From the NCBI GenBank assembly GCA_003133505.1, contig PKXT01000252.1:3923-10913 (forward strand): 6,991 bases of DNA, in the 5' to 3' direction. Position 1 is the first letter of the stretch. Every line of letters starts with the position of its first letter. Made by a program: the position numbers and the translations under genes. Below are positions 1 to 5,924 of the stretch, in pieces. The notes below the pieces were generated by a model. It did not search any database. It saw only the letters and a list, made by a program, of their open reading frames with translations, and was not told where the DNA came from. Source of the stretch: Acidobacteriota bacterium. GTDB taxonomy: Bacteria > Acidobacteriota > Terriglobia > Acidiferrales > UBA7541.

Positions 1-144
1 TACTCGGAATCGCAACCCCGGCTACTCATGGCCTCCGCGCCTCTATCAAGAACACTTTGAAAGTATCCGATGCTGGACTGCAAGTCAAGGGTCCGGACGG
101 CCACGAACAAGCCGACCATCCAAAATATATTCGATCGATCCAAT
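1..144. other. window-edge stretch, no assignable gene
   Basis: Two frames stay open here and neither is convincing. On the plus strand, the frame beginning at base 3 is open from the window edge to a TGA at 234-236, about 77 codons, and would overlap the 3' end of the minus-strand aminotransferase tail to tail by about 90 bases. On the minus strand, an ATG at 119-117 opens a frame that runs off the left edge (39 codons), 25 bases after the aminotransferase stop, but it has no visible Shine-Dalgarno sequence. I recognise neither translation. No clear hairpin with a T tract for aminotransferase termination was found. There is an 8-bp palindrome at 91-98 (GTCCGGAC) and another at 131-138 (TCGATCGA), both probably incidental. 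Confidence 0.25.
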
Positions 145-1407
145 TCACGGTGCCCCAGCACGATCAAGTTGTGAAGCACTCGCCAGCACAGTTTTCAGCT
201 TGCGAAGAAACGCTTTCACATCGGCTGGACGGATGATGAAGGGCGGCAGAAACCGCAGGGTACGTTCGTGCGTGCAGTTAATGAGCAGCCCCTGGCGCAG
301 GGCTTCATCCACCAAGGGGCGACCGTCAATTGACAGCTCGAGGCCCAATATCAGCCCTTCGCCGCGGACCTCGCGAATGAAGTCAAAGCGGGCCGCCAAG
401 CGCTGCAAGCCAGCACGAATTTCCTCTCCGCGCTCGCGAACGTTTTCGAGCAGATGTTCGTCTTCGACCACGCGCAGAAATTCCAGGGCCGTGGCACAGG
501 CCAGCGGACCGCCGCCAAATGTCGTCCCGTGGATACCCGGCGAAAACGCGAACGCAACCTCCTCACGCGCCAGCATCGCTCCCAGAGGGATTCCCGCTGC
601 CAGCGGCTTGGCTATGGTCACGATGTCCGGAAAACATTCCGGGCCGCCAAATTTCTGGTAGGCGAAATATCTTCCGGTGCGCCCCAGGCCGCATTGAATC
701 TCGTCAGCAATCAGCGCGGCGCGATGCTGCGTGGCCAGCGCGCGAGCGCGCATCCAGAAAGCATCGCTGACGGCGTGAATGCCGCCTTCGCCTTGAACCG
801 GTTCCGCGATGAACGCGCAGACCGACTCATCGAATTTACTCTCTAGGTCGGCAACGTCATTAAAACGCACAAATTCGACGCCTGGCATTAGCGGCGTAAA
901 CGGCGTGCGATATTTTTCGGTGTAAGTAAGCGAAAGCGCGCCGAGCGTGCGGCCATGAAAGGAATTTTCCAAGGCGAGGATTCGAGTTTTGGGAACAGGG
1001 CCTGGCGTCTGATTGCGAGCGAACGCACGAGCGAGTTTTACAGCTCCCTCCACCGCCTCCGTGCCGCTATTGGTAAAGAAGACGCGGTCCATCCCCGACC
1101 ATTCGACAAGCTTTCTCGCCAGCGGCCCCTGGAACTGGTTGTGAAAGAGATTAGAGAGGTGAATGGCGCGCCCCGCTTCACGGCGAATCACCTTTACGAT
1201 CCGGGGATGAGAATAACCCAGCGCGTTGACCGCGAGGCCGCCGAGAAAATCCAGATAGGCACGTCCATGGGACTCGTAGAGCTTGCAACCGCGGCCGTGA
1301 TCGAACACGACCGGCGGCCGACGGTACGTATTCATCAGGTAGCGCTCCGCGCTGGCAAGAGCTTCCGCGTCGGACACGGAAACCGCTGGATCCTTTGATT
1401 GATTCAT
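145..1407 (-). CDS. argD: class III PLP aminotransferase, probable acetylornithine aminotransferase
   Basis: A 420-residue cytosolic PLP-dependent aminotransferase of subgroup III, expected to convert N-acetylglutamate 5-semialdehyde plus glutamate to N-acetylornithine plus 2-oxoglutarate in arginine synthesis; ArgD enzymes often also serve the N-succinyl-diaminopimelate step of lysine synthesis. Seen: the N-terminal GLAVNALGYSHP segment (57-68) typical of ArgD; the phosphate-binding NSGTEA (113-118); FHGRT (150-154) before the cofactor-stacking region; EPVQGEGG (202-209); the Asp of IADEIQCGLGRTG (Asp235) that contacts the pyridine nitrogen; the Schiff-base lysine in TIAKPLAAG (Lys267); and GTTFGGGPLACA (294-305). 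The late RFLPPFII resembles the substrate-binding Arg region. Length is close to the usual 390-420. The ATG at 1407-1405 has a GGAGAG about 12 bases upstream (1420-1425), inside the small palindrome 1415-1425. No other arg gene is visible in the window, so ornithine or another omega-amino acid aminotransferase remains possible. Confidence 0.85.
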   Translation of the reverse strand: MNQSKDPAVSVSDAEALASAERYLMNTYRRPPVVFDHGRGCKLYESHGRAYLDFLGGLAVNALGYSHPRIVKVIRREAGRAIHLSNLFHNQFQGPLARKLVEWSGMDRVFFTNSGTEAVEGAVKLARAFARNQTPGPVPKTRILALENSFHGRTLGALSLTYTEKYRTPFTPLMPGVEFVRFNDVADLESKFDESVCAFIAEPVQGEGGIHAVSDAFWMRARALATQHRAALIADEIQCGLGRTGRYFAYQKFGGPECFPDIVTIAKPLAAGIPLGAMLAREEVAFAFSPGIHGTTFGGGPLACATALEFLRVVEDEHLLENVRERGEEIRAGLQRLAARFDFIREVRGEGLILGLELSIDGRPLVDEALRQGLLINCTHERTLRFLPPFIIRPADVKAFLRKLKTVLASASQLDRAGAP

Positions 1408-1647
1408 GGCTGGGGGAGACTCTCCACAGGCAACGAGAATATCACCGGAAGCAGGCCTATGCCGGACTAAGTCAGAGGAAAAGCGCGGGATAAATTATGG
1501 ATTAACAATGTTCCCGCACATTGCAACAGCGGCGCAATTGGCAGGGGTCTTCCATGCCCGCGGAAGGCGCGCGCGAATTCGGCGAGCGATCGCTCTCGCA
1601 CCACGGTGAGGTGCGAATTGGCTGGAACGAGTTAAGGACGAGCCGAA
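1408..1647. other. intergenic region between argD and the metallothionein-like gene
   Basis: No credible protein is seen in these 240 bases; the open frames have no ribosome binding site and no recognisable product. The region should contain the argD promoter (minus strand) and the 3' end of the upstream small gene. Visible structure: an inverted repeat GCGGGA (1485-1490) / TCCCGC (1512-1517) flanking a 21-base AT-rich spacer, with a minus-strand CATAAT (1499-1494) inside the spacer that could be a -10 element although no matching -35 lies at 17 bases; and a cluster of small hairpins at 1582-1615. Confidence 0.4.
1582..1615 (-). terminator. hairpin cluster downstream of the metallothionein-like gene
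   Basis: Two adjacent inverted repeats lie 33 or more bases past the stop of the small minus-strand gene. CGCACC (1597-1602) pairs with GGTGCG (1610-1615) across a 7-base loop. GCGAG (1582-1586) pairs with CTCGC (1595-1599) around a central palindrome AGCGATCGCT (1585-1594). The two stems share a few bases and so compete. There is no T tract on the minus-strand side, so this is at best a factor-assisted terminator or an mRNA 3' stabiliser; the role is inferred from position only. Confidence 0.3.
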
Positions 1648-1803
1648 TTATTCGGTGCGGCCCTTGCAGCCAGGATGACCGCACATACAGTCCACATCCG
1701 GCGTCTTTTCCATGGCCGCGCATTGCGTGCTGCAATATTTGCCGCTGGTGGTGGTGCAAGAGCAAATTGGGTGTGCGCACTTATTGCCTTGTGAGGTTTC
1801 CAT
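1648..1803 (-). CDS. small metallothionein-like Cys-rich protein
   Basis: A 51-residue protein with 8 cysteines (9, 14, 16, 24, 28, 39, 41, 46) and two histidines (11, 43). The pattern C-x4-C-x-C, then KYCSTQCA (22-29), then CMCGHPGC (39-46), closely resembles cyanobacterial SmtA/BmtA metallothioneins, in which a YYCSEACA stretch forms a zinc-finger-like centre and a CGHTGC stretch supplies further ligands. The expected role is cytosolic binding and buffering of Zn, Cd or Cu. It has no signal peptide and no membrane segment. SmtA has 9 Cys and 2 His; this protein lacks one Cys and its cysteines are spaced differently at the N terminus. The start is secure: ATG at 1803-1801 follows AAAGGAGA with 8 bases between the GGAG and the ATG. 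The stop is TAA at 1650-1648. It stands alone, divergent from the VOC gene. Alternatively it is a small structural zinc-binding protein; metal sequestration is inferred from the motif. Confidence 0.82.
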   Translation of the reverse strand: METSQGNKCAHPICSCTTTSGKYCSTQCAAMEKTPDVDCMCGHPGCKGRTE

Positions 1804-1810
1804 CGGTGGT

Positions 1811-1818
1811 TCTCCTTT
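1811..1818 (-). promoter_or_regulatory. strong ribosome binding site of the metallothionein-like gene
   Basis: The minus strand reads AAAGGAGA here, ending 7 bases before the ATG at 1803. It is the best Shine-Dalgarno match seen in the window and is the main reason to accept such a short gene. No convincing -35/-10 pair could be fixed upstream of it. Confidence 0.75.
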
Positions 1819-1880
1819 ATTTAAAGGCGCAAGGTTATTAGCTTACCGCAAAATGGCGGCTTTAATCCCGCTCCTCTTAC

Positions 1881-1910
1881 GGATCAGCGAAATTGATCCA
1901 TATATATATG
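1881..1910. promoter_or_regulatory. inverted repeat and AT palindrome between divergent genes
   Basis: GGATCA (1881-1886) and TGATCC (1894-1899) form a perfect 6-bp inverted repeat with a 7-base spacer. It is followed immediately by a 12-base palindrome CATATATATATG (1899-1910). The pair lies 78-107 bases upstream of the metallothionein-like start and about 150 bases upstream of the VOC gene start. The dyad geometry would suit a dimeric repressor or activator, and bacterial metallothionein genes are commonly metal-regulated (SmtB/ArsR family), but no regulator gene is in the window and no known operator consensus is matched. The rest of 1804-2061 holds no gene that I can support. Confidence 0.35.
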
Positions 1911-2037
1911 ACTCTCCGGCGGGCGGGCTCGTGACAATAACGGCGAATTTCAGCGTTTGCAGAGTGTGCGTAATCATGGAAAGACGGCGGGGATCAGCCA
2001 TTGCATGAATCAACCGGTAAGATAGAATTGGCTTTCC

Positions 2038-2054
2038 TATACTCGATGAAAGGA
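2038..2054 (+). promoter_or_regulatory. possible -10 element and ribosome binding site of the VOC gene
   Basis: TATACT at 2038-2043 is a good -10 match but has no recognisable -35 at normal spacing. AAAGGA at 2049-2054 lies 7 bases before the ATG at 2062 and is a good ribosome binding site. Two nearer ATGs (2054 and 2057) run into a stop within four codons, which supports 2062 as the start. Confidence 0.5.
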
Positions 2055-2061
2055 TGATGAG

Positions 2062-2844
2062 ATGACCGCGTCAGTTAACCCAATCCGTGAAGGCTTTCAT
2101 ACCATTACGCCGTATCTGATAGCCGAGCAGCCTGACCCGGTGATTGAATTCATGAAAAACGCGTTTGGCGGGGTAGAAACACTGCGAGGCACCGGCTCGG
2201 CTGGCGGAACGCATTGCGAGGTGCGCATCGGCAATTCGATGTTGATGGTCGGAGGCGGCGGAACATCAGGAGCGAAATCGCGCCCCATGGGGCTGCATCT
2301 CTACGTGCCGAATGCGGACGCGGTGTATCAGCGCGCAGTGGACACGGGGGGAAAGTCGCTGCAACCACCAACGGATAAATCCTATGGCGACCGGGAAGCG
2401 GGCGTGCAAGACTGCGCCGGCAATCTCTGGTATATCGCCACTCATGGAGACAGCGAAAAGCCGCCACACGGACTCCACACGGTGACCCCATTTTTGCATG
2501 TAATACGCGCGGGGGAAATGATCGATTTTCTGAAAGCAGCCTTTGGGGCCAAGGAGATATTTCGTGTGCATACCCCTAACGATACGGTGCAGCACGCAAG
2601 GATTTTGATCGGCGATTCCATCCTGGAACTGGGCGAAGCGCACGGAACGTTTCAACCCATGCCGGCGATGTTCTACCTTTATGTGGATCACGCCGATGAG
2701 CGGTATCAGCAAGCCGTGGGGTGGGGCGCCACATCCATATTCGCTCCAGCGGAGCAGCCCTATGGCGATCTCGTGGGCGCCGTCTCGGATCCGTTTGGCA
2801 ATGAGTGGTATATCGGCACCCACGTCAAAAACGTGGCGATGTAA
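2062..2844 (+). CDS. tandem VOC-domain protein (glyoxalase/PhnB-like)
   Basis: A 260-residue soluble protein consisting of two copies of the vicinal oxygen chelate fold. Repeat 1 spans about 13-128 and repeat 2 about 139-254. Each starts with HT(I/V)TP(Y/F)L, continues with IEFMKNAFG / IDFLKAAFG and a VRIGNSML / ILIGDSIL strand, and ends in GN(L/E)WYI(A/G)TH. This is the PhnB-like branch of the superfamily (glyoxalase, bleomycin-resistance and dioxygenase relatives). Many family members bind a divalent metal, but substrates of this branch are mostly unknown and none can be assigned here. Candidate metal ligands differ between halves: His79 in half 1 aligns with Tyr206 in half 2, and Glu248 in half 2 aligns with Leu122 in half 1. 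It is preceded by its own ribosome binding site and is divergent from the metallothionein-like gene. Family call is firm; function is unknown. Confidence 0.85.
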   Translation: MTASVNPIREGFHTITPYLIAEQPDPVIEFMKNAFGGVETLRGTGSAGGTHCEVRIGNSMLMVGGGGTSGAKSRPMGLHLYVPNADAVYQRAVDTGGKSLQPPTDKSYGDREAGVQDCAGNLWYIATHGDSEKPPHGLHTVTPFLHVIRAGEMIDFLKAAFGAKEIFRVHTPNDTVQHARILIGDSILELGEAHGTFQPMPAMFYLYVDHADERYQQAVGWGATSIFAPAEQPYGDLVGAVSDPFGNEWYIGTHVKNVAM

Positions 2845-2906
2845 CGCCGCGAGCGGAATTGATCATAGCGACGTCGGTTTGCCCGCGGAACGCCTTCCAG
2901 ATAAAA

Positions 2907-2935
2907 TTGGTAGTTTGCAAGGCGAGAAATAATAC
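2907..2935 (+). promoter_or_regulatory. sigma70-type promoter of the sucC-sucD-ndk cluster
   Basis: TTGGTA (2907-2912), a 17-base spacer, and TAATAC (2930-2935). Spacing is optimal and both hexamers are recognisable. Transcription would start near 2942, leaving a leader of only about 9 bases before the sucC ATG. That leader contains GGATGG at 2942-2947, a weak Shine-Dalgarno sequence. Upstream, 2845-2906 holds a small CCGC-GA-GCGG hairpin (2847-2856) just past the VOC stop and nothing else notable. Confidence 0.5.
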
Positions 2936-2950
2936 GGATGTGGATGGTCC

Positions 2951-4123
2951 ATGAAGATTCATGAATATCAAGCCAAGGCGATACTGAGGAAGTTTGGTGT
3001 TCCAGTGCCGCGCGGCGAAGTGATTCTGAAAGATACGATAGAGGCCACGGCTATTGCCCGTCGACTTGGTACGCCCGTTGCGGTTGTGAAGGCACAGATT
3101 CACGCGGGTGGCCGGGGCAAGGCTGGCGGCGTGAAGCTGGCGAAGTCTCCGGAACAGGCGGCAGAGCTTGCCGCGCAAATCATGGGTATGACGCTGGTAA
3201 CCCCACAGACAGGGGCCGAGGGTCGCGTGGTCCGGCGGCTGCTGGTGGAAGAAGGCTTGGACATTCGCAAGGAGCTCTATCTGAGCATCCTGGTGGACCG
3301 CGCGACGGGATCTCCTGTATTCATGACCAGCGCGGCTGGCGGAATGGAAATTGAAGAAGTTGCCAAGGACAACCCTGAAACCATTTTGCGGGAAACGATT
3401 TCGGCGTCAGCGGGACTGCAACCCTATCAGGTGCGCAATCTGATTTTTGGTTTGGGCTTACCCGCCGAATTGGTAAAGCCGGCAATTCCATTTTTCGAGT
3501 CGCTGTATCGCGCGTTTTTGGAAACGGATGCCACGCTGATTGAGATCAATCCCCTCATCGTTACTGGCGACAACCGGCTGGTGGCGCTGGATGCCAAGAT
3601 GACCCTGGACGACAATGCGCTTTTCCGGCATCCCGAGTTTGCCGAGCTGCGCGATATTGACGAAGAGACGCCACTGGAAGTGGAAGCGGCCAAGTTCAAG
3701 CTCAATTACATCCAGCTCGACGGTAGCGTGGCGTGCATGGTGAACGGCGCGGGACTGGCCATGGCCACCATGGACATTATCAAGCTGTGCGGTGGCAGTC
3801 CGGCAAATTTTCTAGACGTGGGCGGCGGCGCGTCGGCTGAACAAGTAAAAAACGCGTTCCGGCTGCTGTTGAGTGATCCCAATGTACGCGGTGTGTTCGT
3901 GAATATTTTTGGCGGGATTTTGCGATGCGACGTGCTCGCGACAGGCGTAGTGAACGCGGCGCGGGAATTGAAGTTCACCGTGCCGGTGGTGGTGCGGATG
4001 GAAGGAACCAACGTCGCGCAGGGCAAGGAAATTTTGCGGGCATCGGGATTGAACTTCACCGTGGCCGAGAACATGAAAGACGGCGCGCGGAAAGCCATTC
4101 ACCTTTCCGCACAAGCCCACTGA
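2951..4123 (+). CDS. sucC: succinyl-CoA synthetase (ADP- or GDP-forming) subunit beta
   Basis: A 390-residue beta subunit of the TCA-cycle enzyme that interconverts succinyl-CoA and succinate with substrate-level formation of ATP or GTP. The N terminus MKIHEYQAKAILRKFGVPVP is the family's usual start, which fixes the ATG. The ATP-grasp nucleotide-binding half includes Lys47 in VVKAQIHAGG and the glycine-rich GRGKAGG (54-60). Metal-binding residues are seen in IEINPL (Glu198, Asn200) and LDAKM (Asp214). The C-terminal ligase half shows NGAGLAMATMD (265-275), FLDVGGGAS (287-295), FVNIFGGILRCD (326-337) and RMEGTN (349-354), which contact CoA and the phosphohistidine of the alpha subunit. Length is as expected (E. 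coli 388). Nucleotide preference cannot be read reliably from the sequence. It is first in a likely operon, with sucD 22 bases downstream. Confidence 0.97.
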   Translation: MKIHEYQAKAILRKFGVPVPRGEVILKDTIEATAIARRLGTPVAVVKAQIHAGGRGKAGGVKLAKSPEQAAELAAQIMGMTLVTPQTGAEGRVVRRLLVEEGLDIRKELYLSILVDRATGSPVFMTSAAGGMEIEEVAKDNPETILRETISASAGLQPYQVRNLIFGLGLPAELVKPAIPFFESLYRAFLETDATLIEINPLIVTGDNRLVALDAKMTLDDNALFRHPEFAELRDIDEETPLEVEAAKFKLNYIQLDGSVACMVNGAGLAMATMDIIKLCGGSPANFLDVGGGASAEQVKNAFRLLLSDPNVRGVFVNIFGGILRCDVLATGVVNAARELKFTVPVVVRMEGTNVAQGKEILRASGLNFTVAENMKDGARKAIHLSAQAH

Positions 4124-4145
4124 AACAAGGCAAATCGAGAAATAT

Positions 4146-5021
4146 ATGAGCGTCCTGGTAAATGAAAAAACTCGTGTGCTCGTTCAGGGCATCACCGGTC
4201 GTGAAGGCAGTTTCCACGCGCAGCAATGCATCGAATACGGAACAAAAATCGTTGGAGGAGTGACACCAGGCAAAGGCGGGACATCGCATCTCGGCGTGCC
4301 CGTCTTTGACACGGTGACGCGGGCGGTCCGTGAAACCGGGGCGGACGCATCGGTGATTTTCGTGCCTCCGCCATTTGCCGCGGATGCGATTCTGGAAGCC
4401 GCCGGCGCAGGTTTGCCACTAATCGTTTGCATTACTGAAGGGATTCCCGCGCTGGATATGGTGCGCGTCGCCGCCGTGCTGCGCGATTCGAAGAGCCGCC
4501 TCATCGGGCCCAACTGCCCGGGAATTATCTCTCCCGGCAAATGCAAAATTGGAATTATGCCCGGGAGCATTCACAAAGCGGGACGCGTGGGAGTGGTCAG
4601 TCGTAGCGGAACTCTAACGTATGAAGCGGTAGCGCAATTGACCGCGCTAGGTATTGGACAATCCACGTGTATAGGAATCGGCGGCGATCCGATCATCGGC
4701 ACAAGTTTTCTGGACGCGATTCGCCTATTCAATGACGACTCGGAGACTGAAGCCATTGTGATGATTGGTGAAATCGGCGGCAATGCCGAGGAGACCGCCG
4801 CCGCCTATATCAAAGCCACTGTGCGCAAGCCGGTGGTGGGATTTATCGCCGGGCAGACCGCCCCTCCTGGACGCCGCATGGGCCATGCGGGCGCGATCAT
4901 CAGCGGCGGACAGGGAACAGCAAAAGATAAATACGCGGCCATGGAAGCTTCGGGAATCCGGTGCGTGCAAAGCCCCGCGGACATCGGAGCAACAATGGCG
5001 GCTGCATTGAAGCAGCAATAG
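4146..5021 (+). CDS. sucD: succinyl-CoA synthetase subunit alpha
   Basis: A 291-residue alpha subunit that binds CoA and carries the phosphorylated catalytic histidine. Seen: the Rossmann-type CoA-binding start with QGITGREGSFH (14-24), ITEGIP (96-101), the GPNCPG loop (121-126), SRSGTLTYE (152-160), MIGEIGG (196-202) and the active-site RRMGHAGAI with His247, equivalent to E. coli His246. Length matches the family (E. coli 289). The ATG at 4146 leaves 22 bases after the sucC stop. Its ribosome binding site is weak (GAGA at 4137-4140; an AAGG at 4127-4130 is too far), so translation may depend partly on coupling to sucC. Together with SucC it forms the heterodimeric or heterotetrameric enzyme. 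Confidence 0.97.
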   Translation: MSVLVNEKTRVLVQGITGREGSFHAQQCIEYGTKIVGGVTPGKGGTSHLGVPVFDTVTRAVRETGADASVIFVPPPFAADAILEAAGAGLPLIVCITEGIPALDMVRVAAVLRDSKSRLIGPNCPGIISPGKCKIGIMPGSIHKAGRVGVVSRSGTLTYEAVAQLTALGIGQSTCIGIGGDPIIGTSFLDAIRLFNDDSETEAIVMIGEIGGNAEETAAAYIKATVRKPVVGFIAGQTAPPGRRMGHAGAIISGGQGTAKDKYAAMEASGIRCVQSPADIGATMAAALKQQ

Positions 5022-5041
5022 CGCAAGGCTGAAGAAATATT

Positions 5042-5049
5042 GGAGAGGG
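5042..5049 (+). promoter_or_regulatory. ribosome binding site that fixes the ndk start
   Basis: GGAGAGGG sits 5 bases before the ATG at 5055. A TTG at 5040 in the same frame would place this element inside the coding sequence and add five residues not seen at the N terminus of Ndk proteins, so ATG 5055 is preferred. Confidence 0.8.
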
Positions 5050-5054
5050 AAAAT

Positions 5055-5468
5055 ATGGAACGCACGTTTGCCATTATCAAGCCCGACGCGGTGACGCGCG
5101 GCATCGCCGGTGAAATTCTGAAGCACATTCAGACCGCCGGATTCCAGATTGCGGCGATCAAATCCATGCGGTTGACCAAAGCGCAGGCAGAGGGTTTCTA
5201 TGCGGTTCACCGCGCGCGGCCATTTTTCGGCGAGCTGACCGAATTCATGAGCTCGGGAAAAATTATTGCCATGGTATTGGAAGCGGATAATGCCATTGCC
5301 CGCTGGCGCGATACCATGGGAGCCACCGATCCGGCCAAAGCCGCGAAAGGGACTATTCGCAATTCATTTGGCGCGAGCATTCAGAATAATTGCACGCACG
5401 GTTCCGACGCGCCCGAAACCGCCGCATTCGAAATTGGCTACTTCTTCGCCGGCTACGAACTGATTTAA
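5055..5468 (+). CDS. ndk: nucleoside diphosphate kinase
   Basis: A 137-residue cytosolic enzyme that transfers the gamma phosphate between nucleoside triphosphates and diphosphates through a phosphohistidine. All the classic active-site residues are present with a constant offset of 3 from E. coli numbering: Lys9 in IIKPDAV, Tyr49, Phe57, Arg85, Thr91, Arg102, Asn112 and the catalytic His115 in NNCTHGSD. Length is typical of the family (about 135-145). The start at 5055 gives the standard MERTFAIIKPDAV beginning. It follows sucD by 33 bases and is probably in the same transcript, where it could exchange phosphate between the nucleotide pools fed by succinyl-CoA synthetase. Confidence 0.97.
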   Translation: MERTFAIIKPDAVTRGIAGEILKHIQTAGFQIAAIKSMRLTKAQAEGFYAVHRARPFFGELTEFMSSGKIIAMVLEADNAIARWRDTMGATDPAKAAKGTIRNSFGASIQNNCTHGSDAPETAAFEIGYFFAGYELI

Positions 5469-5502
5469 CCGCCCCACAGTTCCCATCGCACTGCGCGACA
5501 GA

Positions 5503-5515
5503 GTCTCTGGGAGAC
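5503..5515 (+). terminator. small hairpin downstream of ndk
   Basis: GTCTC (5503-5507) and GAGAC (5511-5515) pair across a 3-base loop, followed 5 bases later by TTTT (5521-5524). The stem is short, so it is a weak candidate for the end of the sucC-sucD-ndk transcript. The remaining 5469-5621 region holds no supportable gene. A poor promoter-like pair, TTGCGC (5584-5589), 17 bases, TAAGCT (5607-5612), lies just before the next gene. Confidence 0.3.
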
Positions 5516-5621
5516 CGAGCTTTTGGCCGGTACTGCTGAGAATGCAATTTTAATCGCCCCCATCACACGGTCACCCACAATGGTTGCGCTCGTGTCTTAC
5601 GAAGCCTAAGCTTTTCGTTGA

Positions 5622-5873
5622 ATGACCCCCTGGTCACATGAACAAGCTGTTCGCGAACTTGGCATGTTCCTGCTGATCGCGGTCATCGCCCTAGTAGCCG
5701 TCGGAGCCCTTATAATGGCGAGTCCTGGGCTGCCGCTTCGAATGGGACGATTGCCCGGCGACATAGCCTATTCGGGCCGTCACGGAACGGTATATTTCCC
5801 GATTGTCACGTGCATTCTGGTTAGCCTCGTCCTCACGCTTGTCATGTGGATCGTGAAGGTCCTACGGCGGTAA
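5622..5873 (+). CDS. DUF2905-family small membrane protein
   Basis: An 83-residue protein with two hydrophobic helices, about 13-34 and 57-79, separated by a short loop carrying the diagnostic GRLPGDI (42-48) and followed by YFPIVTCILVSLVLT. This arrangement, including the YFP before the second helix, is characteristic of the DUF2905 family of small inner-membrane proteins, usually 65-90 residues. Its function is unknown. The ATG at 5622 has no clear ribosome binding site; a second in-frame ATG at 5664 (residue 15) also lacks one and would cut into the first helix, so 5622 is kept. The charged N terminus and basic C terminus (KVLRR) would suit a both-ends-in topology, which is an inference. 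It lies 51 bases before xseA on the same strand and could be co-transcribed with it. Confidence 0.8.
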   Translation: MTPWSHEQAVRELGMFLLIAVIALVAVGALIMASPGLPLRMGRLPGDIAYSGRHGTVYFPIVTCILVSLVLTLVMWIVKVLRR

Positions 5874-5924
5874 TCAGGACAATATTAATGAGGGACCTGG
5901 AAAACCCATCTGTTACCTAATCAA

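Noticed and set aside
200..661. A 153-codon plus-strand open frame, and others at 454-846 and 955-1398
   Set aside because: They lie antisense to argD, whose full set of PLP-enzyme motifs is on the other strand; the translations are rich in Arg, Ser and Pro and resemble no protein family.
1586..1593. GCGATCGC, the octamer known as HIP1 in cyanobacteria, near an SmtA-like gene
   Set aside because: A single copy was noticed; HIP1 is meaningful only when highly abundant, and the gene set does not look cyanobacterial.
1502..1780. A 92-codon minus-strand open frame covering most of the metallothionein-like gene in another frame
   Set aside because: It has no ribosome binding site and no family resemblance, whereas the overlapping 51-residue frame has both.
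1521..1841. A 106-codon plus-strand open frame across the intergenic region
   Set aside because: It is antisense to the metallothionein-like gene, has no ribosome binding site, and gives no recognisable protein.
2266..2823. A 185-codon minus-strand open frame
   Set aside because: It is the antisense shadow of the tandem VOC gene, which shows clear internal domain repeats on the plus strand.
2821..2835. A CACGT-CAAAA-ACGTG hairpin at the 3' end of the VOC gene
   Set aside because: It lies within the last codons, has a short stem and no T tract, so a terminator call is not supported.
5040..5054. A TTG start for ndk giving five extra residues
   Set aside because: The strong GGAGAGGG at 5042-5049 would fall inside the coding sequence, and the ATG at 5055 gives the normal Ndk N terminus.
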